In this document: in pieces, positions 44,224 through 52,062 of the stretch | How the letters are laid out: each line of letters begins with the position of its first letter | Numbering within the stretch: the stretch's first letter is position 1 | Assembly (NCBI RefSeq): GCF_000526335.1 | Contig: NZ_JAFW01000001.1 | Coordinates: forward strand, 2,046,001 to 2,110,000 | Reading direction: 5' to 3' | Origin: Arthrobacter sp. 31Y | GTDB taxonomy: Bacteria > Actinomycetota > Actinomycetes > Actinomycetales > Micrococcaceae | DNA length: 64,000 nucleotides | Position numbers and translations under genes: made by a program | Notes under the pieces: model-generated | Database searches by the model: none | What the model saw: only the letters and a program-made list of their open reading frames with translations | What the model was told of the DNA's origin: nothing

Positions 44224-44946
44224 TTAGGAGCTGCTGGAAATGCGGTGAAGCCACTCAAGGAACAGCTTCAATTCAGAGCTGGAAAGTTGGTCCGAATGTG
44301 AGGCCTGCAGTGCCGCATTCAGGGCGATTGCCGCAACAACTACAGACGACTTACCGGAGTCGTCCGCTGCGGCGCCACGGGCGGTGTCCGTGGAGACAGC
44401 AAAAATCATGGAATCCCGGGTCATCGTTGAGAGCTCGAGGTTCCTTTCTTCCACCGGTTCTGCGATCAGCATGAGCGTGACACCCACGTTGGCCGCCAGA
44501 ATGCTGCGTGCCGCTTCGCGGGGCGGCACATTGATCTGACCGGAGATAGCGGCCTTGTTCAGCATCTCTTCCAGAAGCACTTCGGCATCGGCCACGATTG
44601 CCGGGCGGCTTTCCGGTCTGATGTTGCCGAACATCACCAGATACAGATGGGGTTGGCTCAGCCCGAACTGGACGTGGTTATCCCACATCCGCCGGACATC
44701 TTCCAAGGGCTCCCCGGACGGTGCAAAATCCCGCTCCCCTGCCACGTACTCTTCAAATCCGGCTGATACGACGGCGTCGAACAGACCTTCTTTGTCGCCA
44801 AAGTGGTGGTAGAGCGTAGGCGCCGTGACCCCGGCAAGCTTGGTGATCTGGCGCGTTGAGACCGCTGACCCCTCCGAATTCGCCAGCAATTCGGCAGCTG
44901 CGCGAAGCAACCGAATTTTGGGCGGAAGCTGGTCATCGAAACTCAT
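44224..44946 (-). CDS. TetR-family regulator of the mannitol PTS cluster (inferred)
   Basis: 240 residues. The TetR helix-turn-helix (about 10-60) reads 'LLRAAAELLANSEGSAVSTR' then QITKLAGVTAPTLYHHFGDKEGLFDAV. The C-terminal domain (about 80-235) resembles the TetR_C_33/WHG-like class, with 'VMFGNIRPESRP'. It is encoded directly upstream of mtlA-mtlD on the same strand and divergent from ptsI-ptsH, with TATAGC-GTT-GCTATA (44965-44979) just upstream of its ATG. Mannitol systems in Firmicutes use the multi-domain MtlR activator; a TetR in this position suggests a different, repressor-based control. Target and ligand are inference. Confidence 0.85.
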   Translation of the reverse strand: MSFDDQLPPKIRLLRAAAELLANSEGSAVSTRQITKLAGVTAPTLYHHFGDKEGLFDAVVSAGFEEYVAGERDFAPSGEPLEDVRRMWDNHVQFGLSQPHLYLVMFGNIRPESRPAIVADAEVLLEEMLNKAAISGQINVPPREAARSILAANVGVTLMLIAEPVEERNLELSTMTRDSMIFAVSTDTARGAAADDSGKSSVVVAAIALNAALQASHSDQLSSSELKLFLEWLHRISSSS

Positions 44947-44964
44947 AACCGCTACCCTAGCACC

Positions 44965-44979
44965 TATAGCGTTGCTATA
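44965..44979. promoter_or_regulatory. Perfect palindrome TATAGC-GTT-GCTATA between tetR and ptsI
   Basis: A 15-bp operator-like element 19 bases upstream of the tetR ATG, located between divergent tetR-mtlAD and ptsI-ptsH units, so one TetR dimer could control both. Confidence 0.6.
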
Positions 44980-45075
44980 TGAAGTGGCTCACAAAGGAAT
45001 TTTGTAGGCTAGTTTTCGAGGCTCCCGGTGCCGTCGCCGGCGGGCCTGAACCAACAAGCAGGAACAGAGGATTCA

Positions 45076-46776
45076 GTGCAGAATTTCCAAGGAGTAGGGG
45101 TAAGCCCTGGCCGCATCATTGGTTCCGTCCGCCAGATGCCCAAGCCGGTGAGCGAGCCGCCGTCGGGAGAGCGTTTGGCTTCGGACGTGAGTCCGGAAGA
45201 CGCCGTCGCAGGCTTGAAGGCGGCCGCGCAGTCGGTCCATGACGAACTCAAGGGACGCGCGGACAACGCTTCCGGCGACGGCAAAGCCGTCCTTGAAGCC
45301 ACTGCGCTCATGGCCAAGGACACCATGCTCCTGAAGTCGGCGGCCAAGCTCATCAACGCCGGATCCTCAGCAGAGCGGGCCATCTGGGAAGCCGGCGCGT
45401 CCGTCTCCGAAATGCTGCACAACCTGGGCGGCTACATGGCCGAGCGCGCCACCGATGTCCTGGATGTCCGCGCCCGCATCGTGGCCGAACTCCGCGGCGT
45501 CCCTGCTCCCGGCATTCCTGCCTCGGACACGCCCTTCATCCTGGTGGCCGAGGACCTCGCACCAGCCGACACCGCAACACTGAATCCCGCGGTGGTCCAG
45601 GCACTGGTGACTTCCGGCGGCGGCCCGCAGTCGCACACAGCCATCATTGCCCGCTCGCTCGGCCTGCCCGCTGTTGTTGCCGCGCACGGCGTTGACTCCG
45701 TGGCCGACGGCTCCGAGGTCTACGTGGACGGCGCTGCTGGTTTCGTCGCCGTTTCCCCCTCCGAGGAGCAGCGCGCCGCAGCGACGGCGTGGGCGGAAAC
45801 CTCCGCCACGCTCGCCGAATTCGACGGAAACGGCACGACGGCGGACGGCCACCTGGTGCCGCTCCTCGCCAACGTCGGCGGAGCCAAGGACGCCGTGGCA
45901 GCTGCAGCTTTGGGCGCCCAGGGCGTTGGCCTGTTCCGCACCGAGTTCTGCTTCCTGGAACGCGACACCGAGCCCTCCGTGGACGAGCAAGCCGCCGCGT
46001 ACAAGGCAGTATTCGACGCCTTCCCCGGCAAGAAGGTCGTCCTGCGCACCCTTGACGCCGGCGCGGATAAGCCCCTGCCCTTCCTCACCGATGCCACCGA
46101 ACCCAACCCTGCACTGGGTGTTCGCGGCTACCGCACCGACTTCACCACGCCCGGTGTGTTGGAGCGCCAGCTCGAAGCCATCGCGCGGGCAGCCTCGGAA
46201 TCCGACGCCGACGTTTGGGTCATGGCACCCATGATCTCCACCGCCGCCGAAGCCGGCCGCTTCGCTTCCCTCTGCGCTGCCGCCGGAATCCAGACGCCGG
46301 GTGTGATGGTGGAAGTTCCCTCTGCTGCGTTGACCGCTGCCACCGTCCTGCGGGAAGTCGGGTTCGCCTCCCTGGGCACCAACGACCTCACCCAGTACGC
46401 CATGGCCGCCGACCGCCAGCTCGGGCCACTCGCCGAACTCAACACCCCGTGGCAGCCCGCCGTGCTCCGTCTCGTCCAGCTCACCGTTGAAGGCGCGGCG
46501 CAGGAAGGCTCCGGCCGCGAAGGCGATCCCAAGCCGGTGGGCGTCTGTGGTGAGGCAGCCGCGGACCCGGCCCTCGCCGTCGTACTCACCGGGCTGGGCG
46601 TCACTACACTGTCCATGACCGCGCGATCCTTGGCCGCCGTCGGGACAGTATTGAAGACCGTCACCCTTGAGCAGGCGCAGGAACTCGCACAGCTCGCTTT
46701 GTCTGCGCCGAGTGCCCTTGAGGCCCGCGACTGGGTCCGCGCCAAACTCCCCGTCCTCGAAGAACTCGGCCTCTAA
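45076..46776 (+). CDS. ptsI: PTS enzyme I (phosphoenolpyruvate-protein phosphotransferase)
   Basis: 566 residues from the GTG at 45076 (AGAGGA upstream); the frame could extend to another GTG at 45028, but the shorter form starts exactly like EI proteins (FQGVGVSPGRIIG). It autophosphorylates from PEP and passes phosphate to HPr. The active-site histidine is His187 in TSGGGPQSHTAIIARS. The C-terminal PEP/Mg-binding domain has 'GVGLFRTEFCFLERD', 'VVLRTLDAGADKPLPFL', 'ALGVRGYR' and 'SLGTNDLTQYAMAADR', and the Cys of 'VGVCGEAAADP'. Length is normal for EI. It is divergent from the tetR-mtlAD unit and followed by ptsH. Confidence 0.94.
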   Translation: MQNFQGVGVSPGRIIGSVRQMPKPVSEPPSGERLASDVSPEDAVAGLKAAAQSVHDELKGRADNASGDGKAVLEATALMAKDTMLLKSAAKLINAGSSAERAIWEAGASVSEMLHNLGGYMAERATDVLDVRARIVAELRGVPAPGIPASDTPFILVAEDLAPADTATLNPAVVQALVTSGGGPQSHTAIIARSLGLPAVVAAHGVDSVADGSEVYVDGAAGFVAVSPSEEQRAAATAWAETSATLAEFDGNGTTADGHLVPLLANVGGAKDAVAAAALGAQGVGLFRTEFCFLERDTEPSVDEQAAAYKAVFDAFPGKKVVLRTLDAGADKPLPFLTDATEPNPALGVRGYRTDFTTPGVLERQLEAIARAASESDADVWVMAPMISTAAEAGRFASLCAAAGIQTPGVMVEVPSAALTAATVLREVGFASLGTNDLTQYAMAADRQLGPLAELNTPWQPAVLRLVQLTVEGAAQEGSGREGDPKPVGVCGEAAADPALAVVLTGLGVTTLSMTARSLAAVGTVLKTVTLEQAQELAQLALSAPSALEARDWVRAKLPVLEELGL

Positions 46777-46805
46777 CTTTCGTTTCCGACCTCTAGGAGA
46801 AAACT

Positions 46806-47084
46806 ATGCCCGAACGCACAGCCACCATCGCCAGCCGCTCCGGCCTGCACGCCCGCCCCGCCGCTTTGTTCGCCGAGGCAGCCGGCGAGCAGCCCGTGGA
46901 GGTCACTATCTGTATGCAAGGCGAACCTGCCGATGACGCGCTCGACGCCGCCAGCATTCTTTCGCTCATGACCCTCGGCGCCGCGAAGGGCGACGTCGTT
47001 GTGCTGCGGGCCGAGGGGGACGGTGCCGACGCTGCGCTGGACGCGCTGGTGAAGCTGCTGGAGACGGACCTGGACGCGGAGTAA
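46806..47084 (+). CDS. ptsH: HPr phosphocarrier protein
   Basis: 92 residues with an AGGAG Shine-Dalgarno. It accepts phosphate from EI on His15 (ASRSGLHARPAALF) and donates it to IIA of sugar permeases. The second conserved region reads 'DAASILSLMTLGAAKGD', equivalent to KSIMGVMSLG of other HPr proteins; a serine is present at residue 50 near the regulatory Ser46 position, so HPr-kinase control cannot be excluded, although that system is not typical of actinobacteria. Thirty bases after ptsI, probably cotranscribed. A long palindrome follows 25 bases after the stop. Confidence 0.94.
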   Translation: MPERTATIASRSGLHARPAALFAEAAGEQPVEVTICMQGEPADDALDAASILSLMTLGAAKGDVVVLRAEGDGADAALDALVKLLETDLDAE

Positions 47085-47109
47085 ACGCTCGGCACGGGTA
47101 TCCCCGTCG

Positions 47110-47179
47110 CCGGATTCGATGGTTCCCTGCCAACAGTGCCGTGCGCACGGCATCATCGGCAGGGAACCCCCGAATCGGG
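47110..47179. repeat. Nested palindrome, family A, copy 5' of the VOC gene
   Basis: Outer 22-bp arms (47110-47131 and 47158-47179, 19 of 22 pairs) containing TTCGATGGTTCCCTGCC, plus an inner perfect 16-bp palindrome TGCCGTGCGCACGGCA (47137-47152). Nearly identical to 47951-48015. Confidence 0.85.
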
Positions 47180-47214
47180 TGACAGGGCTGCTCGGCTGGG
47201 AGTAGGTTCGGGCT

Positions 47215-47922
47215 ATGAACGAGCGGGCCATCCCCATCCTTCCGTGCAAATACGTGGACGACGTTGTGCCGTTCTACGAGGCCTTGGGCTTCACAGTGAC
47301 CTTCCGGCAGACCCGGCCCAACCCCTATGTGTGCTTCAACCGGGGTGGGATCGATCTTCACTTCTTCGGGTTGGAAGCCTTCGAGCCGGAAAACTCCCTG
47401 GGCACCGCTATCGTGCTGGTGGAGGATACGGGTGTGCTGTACCAGGAGTTCGCGGCCGGTCTCCGCGCAGCGTTTGGAAAGCTGCCTCTTGCCGGGATTC
47501 CGCGAATCACCAAGCCGCGCCGCAAGCAGGGAACCACTGCCGGGTTCACCGTGGTGGATCCGGGCGGGAACTGGCTCAGGATCAGTGCGCTGGGTGAAAC
47601 GGAGGATGACGGATCTGCTTCCCACGGGGCCGGCCGGCTGGACCGAGTGCTGATGAACGCTGCGCGGCAAGGCGATGCCCACGGGGACGAAGTCCGGGCT
47701 ATCTCGGTGATTGAGGCGGGGCTTTTGCGTCACGGGGATGCAACGGACGCTGAGAAACTCCCTCTGTTGGTCTACCTCGCCGAACTCCACCACCGCAGCG
47801 GGAATCCCGAGCTCGCTGGATCGGCGCTGGATACAGTCGCCGCCCTCATTCTGAATCCCGCTGAACGTGAGGCCTCGGCCGAGGAACTGGCCACCGCGGC
47901 CGAGCTCAGGGGTGCGTTGTAG
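47215..47922 (+). CDS. VOC-superfamily (glyoxalase/bleomycin-resistance-like) protein with helical tail
   Basis: 235 residues with GGGAGTAGG upstream. Residues 1-125 form one VOC module ('IPILPCKYVDDVVPFYEALGF' and 'GFTVVDPGGNWLRIS'), as in bleomycin-resistance proteins that sequester drugs without catalysis. Residues 135-235 are a helical, TPR-like extension ('VLMNAARQGDAHGDEVRAIS' and 'LVYLAELHHRSGNPELAGSALD') not typical of single VOC proteins. The exact role is unknown; binding of an antibiotic or aldehyde adduct is possible. The gene is bracketed by two nearly identical palindromic elements (47110-47179 and 47951-48015), which makes it look like an inserted unit. Confidence 0.82.
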   Translation: MNERAIPILPCKYVDDVVPFYEALGFTVTFRQTRPNPYVCFNRGGIDLHFFGLEAFEPENSLGTAIVLVEDTGVLYQEFAAGLRAAFGKLPLAGIPRITKPRRKQGTTAGFTVVDPGGNWLRISALGETEDDGSASHGAGRLDRVLMNAARQGDAHGDEVRAISVIEAGLLRHGDATDAEKLPLLVYLAELHHRSGNPELAGSALDTVAALILNPAEREASAEELATAAELRGAL

Positions 47923-47950
47923 CAGCCCCGTTGCCCGACGCGCTCCCCGT

Positions 47951-48015
47951 TTCGATGGTTCCCTGCCAACAATGCCGTGCGCACGGCACGATCGGCAGGG
48001 AACCCCCGAATCGGG
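47951..48015. repeat. Nested palindrome, family A, copy 3' of the VOC gene
   Basis: Arms TTCGATGGTTCCCTGCC (47951-47967) and GGCAGGGAACCCCCGAA (47994-48010) around the inner TGCCGTGCGCACGGCA (47973-47988). Same orientation as the copy at 47110 and differing from it at only a few bases across about 65. Confidence 0.85.
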
Positions 48016-48088
48016 TGAGGCACGTCATGCGCGGCCGCGGCCCGCGGGGCAGGCCAGACACGGGCGAGCCTCAGGCTAGGCTTCTGCC

Positions 48089-48505
48089 ATGGCATTGATA
48101 GCTCCCCGCGCAACAGCCGGCCTGCCCGCCGACGAGGCCCGGAATCTGGCTCGCTCCCTCCAGGACAGCAACGACATCACCGTGTTCGTGGACGGCACGG
48201 TCCACCGCCTGCCGAACGAGGCGAGGGACGCCGTCGTCGATCTCCTGGCCAGACTGAGCCGTGGCGAAACGGTGACAGTCAGCAGCGTGGAGGAAATGCT
48301 CACCACCTCACAGGCCGCGGAGCTTGCGGGCATTTCCCACACCTATCTGCGCAACATGACCGATCGCGGCGAAATCCCGGTGGAGTACCGCGGAACGCAT
48401 CGAAGGATCAGGCAGGCTGCCATCATGGCCTGGCTGCAAACGCAGAAAAAGAAGCAGGCCGCGGAAGCTGACAACGCCTCGGAGGAGAACAAAGCGACAC
48501 CTTAG
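48089..48505 (+). CDS. Excisionase/MerR-like helix-turn-helix protein
   Basis: 138 residues. The N-terminal part (about 25-70) looks like an antitoxin-type N-domain ('ITVFVDGTVHRLPNEARDAV'). The middle (about 70-125) is an excisionase-type winged helix 'MLTTSQAAELAGISHTYLRN' then 'MTDRGEIPVEYRGTHRRI'. The C-terminus is charged and disordered. Such proteins are frequently antitoxins for PIN-domain (VapC-like) toxins, but the next gene is not a toxin, so it is either solitary or a regulator. It follows 73 bases after the second palindrome flanking the VOC gene. Confidence 0.75.
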   Translation: MALIAPRATAGLPADEARNLARSLQDSNDITVFVDGTVHRLPNEARDAVVDLLARLSRGETVTVSSVEEMLTTSQAAELAGISHTYLRNMTDRGEIPVEYRGTHRRIRQAAIMAWLQTQKKKQAAEADNASEENKATP

Positions 48506-48542
48506 CCCAACCCCTCATCCCGGCATGCTGTTGAATAGCGGT

Positions 48543-49190
48543 ATGCCTTCACGTTCTCCGTCGATTGTCTGGCCCGTGGTGCACCACGAACGCCGTGCCC
48601 TGTTGCAGGATCTGGAGCCGCTGCCGGCCGCGCAATGGCACACGCCGTCGCTGTGTGCCGGGTGGGATATTCATGACGTCCTGGCCCATGTGATCGATAG
48701 CGCAAAGACCACGCGGCTGAACTTCATTCGCCGGATGATTGCCTCCCGAATGGACTTTGACGGGGATAACGCCGTTGGGGTCGGGCTCGAAAAAACCGCA
48801 GACCCCGCGCAGACGTTGAACGGGCTGCGCGCCGTGCTTTCGCGGACCTCCGGTCCGCCCGCGAGCTTGGCCACCCGCCTCGTTGAGGCGTTCGTTCACG
48901 GCGAGGACATCAGGCGCCCGCTGGGCATCCGCCGCGACTATCCCGCCGAGCATGTAGCCACCGCACTCAGCTACCAGGTCAGGACCACCACCAAAATGGG
49001 TGGTGGCAAGGAGATCGCGGAGGGCTGGCGTTTGGTGGCCACTGATACCCCCTTCCAGCACGGCACTGGCCCGGCAGTTGAGGGGACCGCCATCTCCCTG
49101 CTGCTGGCGGTTTCCGGGCGACCCATCGACCATGACGAACTGAGCGGACCCGGGGCTCCGGTGTTCCGGCAACGTTTGGATAACCCATGA
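48543..49190 (+). CDS. Maleylpyruvate isomerase/mycothiol-dependent DinB-like family protein
   Basis: 215 residues from the ATG at 48543 (an in-frame start six codons upstream is less likely). The N-terminal four-helix DinB-like bundle shows 'VVHHERRALLQDLEPLPAAQW', 'LCAGWDIHDVLAHVIDSAKT' and 'ATRLVEAFVHGEDIRRPLGI'; the histidines in HDVLAHV and VHGEDIRR are those that bind the metal in this family. Members use mycothiol, the actinobacterial thiol, for isomerisation or conjugation, and many are of unknown substrate. Its stop overlaps the start of the following hydrolase (ATGA), so the two act together or at least share expression. Confidence 0.85.
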   Translation: MPSRSPSIVWPVVHHERRALLQDLEPLPAAQWHTPSLCAGWDIHDVLAHVIDSAKTTRLNFIRRMIASRMDFDGDNAVGVGLEKTADPAQTLNGLRAVLSRTSGPPASLATRLVEAFVHGEDIRRPLGIRRDYPAEHVATALSYQVRTTTKMGGGKEIAEGWRLVATDTPFQHGTGPAVEGTAISLLLAVSGRPIDHDELSGPGAPVFRQRLDNP

Positions 49191-49996
49191 ACTCGCCCGG
49201 CAAGAGCAAAGGTATGCGCTCCGCCGACGTCCACGTTGCGGGACTGACCGGACGGATCCTCTGGGCAGAGGGCACGCCCCCGCCTGAACCGGGCGCAGAG
49301 CCGCGGAACGAGCCCGCGTATATCTTGATTCATGGGATTGGCGTATCCCACCGCTACTTGGAGCGGCTGCATGCGGTCCTCGCCGCGAGCGCGCCGGTGT
49401 ATTCGCTGGACCTGCCTGGTTTCGCCGGGACGCCCAAGCCCGGCCATCAGCTATCTGTGGAGGATTACGGCGCCTTCATTGCCGAAGCCCTCACGTCCTG
49501 TGGCATCGATTCCTATGTGTTGGTGGGTCATTCCATGGGAGCGCAGTTCGCCATTGAGGCGGCCTTGCATGCTCCGGAGCAGGTCAGGCAGCTGGTCTTG
49601 ATGGGGCCGGTGGTGGACTCCCGGCACAAGAACGTTGGCCGGCAGTCCTTGGCGCTGTTCCTGGACGGGCTGCTCCGTGAGAGCCCGTCATCCAACTGGA
49701 TCGTTACCTCGGACTACTTTCGCTGTGGGCCGCGCTGGTACCTCGCCGAGCTTCGCGCCATGATGGCTTACCGAACCGAAGAGCGGCTGGCGGGCATCGG
49801 CGTGCCGGTGCTGATTCTGCGCGGTAGCCGCGACCAGGTGGCGGGCCCGGATTGGTCCTTGCGGTTGTCCAGGACAGTGGCGCAGGGGCGTTTGGTGGAA
49901 ATTCCTGGCGTCGGGCACGTGGCGCAACACATGCGACCCAAAGCTGTGGCGGATGCCATCCGGAGCTTCGTCAACGCCACGACTCCCCACCGCTAA
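49187..49996 (+). CDS. Alpha/beta-hydrolase fold protein
   Basis: 269 residues. Canonical fold with the oxyanion region 'YILIHGIGVSHRYLERL', the nucleophile elbow VLVGHSMGAQFAIEAAL (Ser in GHSMG), the acid 'ILRGSRDQVAGPDWS' (Asp) and the catalytic His in 'VEIPGVGHVAQHMRP'. All three triad residues are therefore present. It could be an esterase, C-C hydrolase or a non-specific peroxidase-like enzyme; the substrate is not known. Encoded in a two-gene unit with the DinB-like mycothiol protein, which hints at detoxification or aromatic-type catabolism. Confidence 0.85.
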   Translation: MNSPGKSKGMRSADVHVAGLTGRILWAEGTPPPEPGAEPRNEPAYILIHGIGVSHRYLERLHAVLAASAPVYSLDLPGFAGTPKPGHQLSVEDYGAFIAEALTSCGIDSYVLVGHSMGAQFAIEAALHAPEQVRQLVLMGPVVDSRHKNVGRQSLALFLDGLLRESPSSNWIVTSDYFRCGPRWYLAELRAMMAYRTEERLAGIGVPVLILRGSRDQVAGPDWSLRLSRTVAQGRLVEIPGVGHVAQHMRPKAVADAIRSFVNATTPHR

Positions 49997-50110
49997 GCCC
50001 TGAAGCACGACGCCGGCGCCCGGTTTGGGTGCCGCTTGTCGGGTGGAGTGATTCCCGGCTAGGCTGACGGAGCACGCGCATTAGTAAGTTTGCTTACGAA
50101 AGGGCTGATC

Positions 50111-50374
50111 GTGACTGACAAAGACTCGAATGAAGAGACCCAAGGCTTCGGTGCCACTGGCGCCACGGGACCTTACGACACAACCTCTGATGCTGACAGC
50201 ATCCACGACGATCCCGATATGCGCCAAGACGAGGACGAGGATCCTGCAGCCTCCGCTAACCCGGACCCGCTGGACGGCAACGTCACGGGGTTGGAGCCTG
50301 GCGGTGGAGTGCCTCCGGGCGAAACCCCGCCCGCGGAAGGCAGCATGAGCAGCGACCAAGGCCACGAGGAGTAA
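50111..50374 (+). CDS. Small acidic, disordered protein (DUF6480-like C-terminus)
   Basis: 87 residues from the GTG at 50111, preceded by GAAAGGG; an upstream in-frame start at 50090 lacks a Shine-Dalgarno. Very acidic, no hydrophobic core. The C-terminal part [20 protein letters not shown] then [12 protein letters not shown] resembles a short actinobacterial motif that I associate with DUF6480; that match is from memory. Function unknown. It ends just before a 58-bp palindrome shared in convergent fashion with the DNA ligase gene. Confidence 0.65.
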   Translation: MTDKDSNEETQGFGATGATGPYDTTSDADSIHDDPDMRQDEDEDPAASANPDPLDGNVTGLEPGGGVPPGETPPAEGSMSSDQGHEE

Positions 50375-50376
50375 CC

Positions 50377-50434
50377 ACGTTGCCAACCCGCTGCTACGTT
50401 GCTGGCCAGCGACGTAGCAGCGGGTTCGCAACGT
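50377..50434. repeat. Long palindrome, family B (CCCGCTGCTACGTTGCTG), between convergent genes
   Basis: Arms of 28 bp with two mismatches: ACGTTGC-C-AACCCGCTGC, and so on, against its complement ending GCAACGT. The core resembles the elements at 56334 and 57331. No T tract, but position suggests it could stop transcription in both directions. Confidence 0.8.
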
Positions 50435-50435
50435 T

Positions 50436-51506
50436 CTAAGCGTTCGGCAGCTTCAGGATCTCCCCGAGATCGTACGCAGCGGGCTCCTCCAGCTGCGAGT
50501 ACGTGCAGCTCTCCGGGGTCCTGTCCGGCCGCCACCTGCGGAACTGCGTGGTGTGCCGGAACCTCTCCCCCTCCATATAGTCATACTTCACTTCGATCAC
50601 GAGCTCGGGCCGCAGGGGCACGAAGGAGAAGTCCTTGCCCCCGCTCCATCGGCTTTGGGCGCCGGGCATGCGTGAACCTCCGGCAGCCTCGTCCTGTTTG
50701 GCCCACTCACCCCATGGGTGCTCGCTAAGTTCGATGTGATACGGCTCCAGCTCGGCCACCAAGGCCTCCCGCTTGGCCATGGGGAACGATGCCACCACTC
50801 CCACGTGATGCAACCGGCCGGTGTCATCGTGGAGCCCGAGCAGCATGGAGCCCACAACCTTCGCGGTCTTGTGCCAACGGAATCCCGCCACCACACAATC
50901 CGCCGTGCGCTCGTGCTTGGTCTTGAACATCACACGCTTATTGGGTTGGTAGGCGCCATCGAGTGGCTTGGACAGCACCCCATCCAGCCCCGCCCCTTCC
51001 AACTGCACGAACCACTCCTGCGCCCGTTCCAGATCAGTCACGGCAGGAGTGACATAAACGGGCGGCTCGGCCTTGGCGAGTGCACGTTCAAGGATGGCGC
51101 GGCGCTCGGAGAACGGCCTGTCCATCAGGTTCTCATCACCAAGGGCGATGATGTCGAACGCAACCATGGACGCCGGGGTCTTCTCGGCGAGCATCCTCAC
51201 CCGACTGTCGGCGGGGTGAATCCGCTGCTGAAGCACCTCGAATTCGAGCCGGTTGCCCTCGATCAGGATGATCTCGCCGTCGATCACGCACTTGTCAGGG
51301 AGGTTCTTTCGCAGCGCCTCAACTACTTCCGGGAAATAGCGGGTCATCGGCTTCTCGTTGCGGCTCCCCAGGATGATCTCGTCGCCGTCCTTGAAGACAA
51401 TGGTCCGGAATCCGTCCCACTTGGGCTCGTAATGCCCAACATCAGGGATGGCCGGAACGGATTTGGCGAGCATGGGCGAGACGGGTGGCATCACAGGCAG
51501 GTCCAT
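50436..51506 (-). CDS. ATP-dependent DNA ligase, LigC type
   Basis: 356 residues from the ATG at 51506. Two-domain minimal ligase: the adenylation domain has motif I EPKWDGFRTIV with the AMP-accepting Lys29, motif Ia/III 'GSRNEKPMTRYFPEVV' and 'VIDGEIILIEG', 'VAFDIIALGDENLMDRPF', motif IV 'EGAGLDGVLSKPLDGAYQPN' and motif V 'VMFKTKHERTADCVV'. An OB-fold domain follows (about 210-340, 'LRPELVIEVKYDYMEGERFRH', motif VI-like). No LigD polymerase or nuclease domain is attached. LigC proteins act in NHEJ backup or base-excision repair. Ku and LigD genes are not in the window. Confidence 0.92.
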   Translation of the reverse strand: MDLPVMPPVSPMLAKSVPAIPDVGHYEPKWDGFRTIVFKDGDEIILGSRNEKPMTRYFPEVVEALRKNLPDKCVIDGEIILIEGNRLEFEVLQQRIHPADSRVRMLAEKTPASMVAFDIIALGDENLMDRPFSERRAILERALAKAEPPVYVTPAVTDLERAQEWFVQLEGAGLDGVLSKPLDGAYQPNKRVMFKTKHERTADCVVAGFRWHKTAKVVGSMLLGLHDDTGRLHHVGVVASFPMAKREALVAELEPYHIELSEHPWGEWAKQDEAAGGSRMPGAQSRWSGGKDFSFVPLRPELVIEVKYDYMEGERFRHTTQFRRWRPDRTPESCTYSQLEEPAAYDLGEILKLPNA

Positions 51507-51551
51507 AGACAATGTCTACCCGCCGGTGCACCGCGAAGCTAGTGTTGGGCC

Positions 51552-51782
51552 ATGGATATCTTGCTCGTGTTGGCGGCAGTGCTTGGCGCCCCGGCCCTGG
51601 TGGCGGGGCTTTGGTACTGGTCTTCACGGCGGAACAGCCGCGGGGTACGTCGCGCAGCAGCGGGCGGGATGCTCGGAATCGCCGACGAGATTTTCCGGCC
51701 GGAAACCCACCAAGCGCATCTGATCCAGAAGATCCAACACGAGCTCCCGGCTCCAGCACCGGCCCCGAAGCCTAAGCGATAG
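51552..51782 (+). CDS. Small single-pass membrane protein, unknown
   Basis: 76 residues. An N-terminal membrane helix (about 3-23, ILLVLAAVLGAPALVAGLWY) is followed by a basic stretch (SSRRNSRGVRR) and an amphipathic part with 'EIFRPETHQAHLIQKIQHEL', ending in APAPAPKPKR. Divergent from the ligase gene with a 45-base gap, which leaves little room for two promoters. No function can be given. Codon use agrees with the neighbours, so it is probably real. Confidence 0.6.
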   Translation: MDILLVLAAVLGAPALVAGLWYWSSRRNSRGVRRAAAGGMLGIADEIFRPETHQAHLIQKIQHELPAPAPAPKPKR

Positions 51783-51884
51783 ACGCCCCTCGTTCGGGCA
51801 GACCTACCGCCCGTTACATTAATGTGACTTTACTTTCCAGCTCATGTACGGTCGTAGGGCGACCCGAATCTCCGCTGGGCCGCT

Positions 51885-52055
51885 TCCGGATTGACGCCGA
51901 GCTCTGCCGCAATCCGGGATCCGCCAGACCCGCGGCAGAGACGGGGGACCCAGAGTTCCCGGGCTTGTTACCCACAAGTCCTTGGGGTGAAGCCGCCTTG
52001 TGCGGCCGGACGGCCTCGTCCGAACCCGACAGCTAACCTCGAAGGCGTTGAGAGG
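51885..52055 (+). ncRNA. Cyclic-di-AMP riboswitch (ydaO/yuaA class)
   Basis: The leader of the gene at 52063 shows the conserved signature of this class: GACGCCGAG at 51893, a perfect helix CTCTGCCGC / GCGGCAGAG (51902-51910 and 51932-51940), GGGGGACCC at 51943-51951, CTTGGGGTGAAGCCG near 51980, and CCGAACCCGACAGCTAACCT at 52020-52039, followed by GGCGTTGAGAGG, which closes the outer helix. In actinobacteria these RNAs usually switch off cell-wall hydrolase genes when c-di-AMP is high. Assignment is by recognised consensus; no covariance model was run. Confidence 0.9.
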
Positions 52056-52062
52056 CAACACC

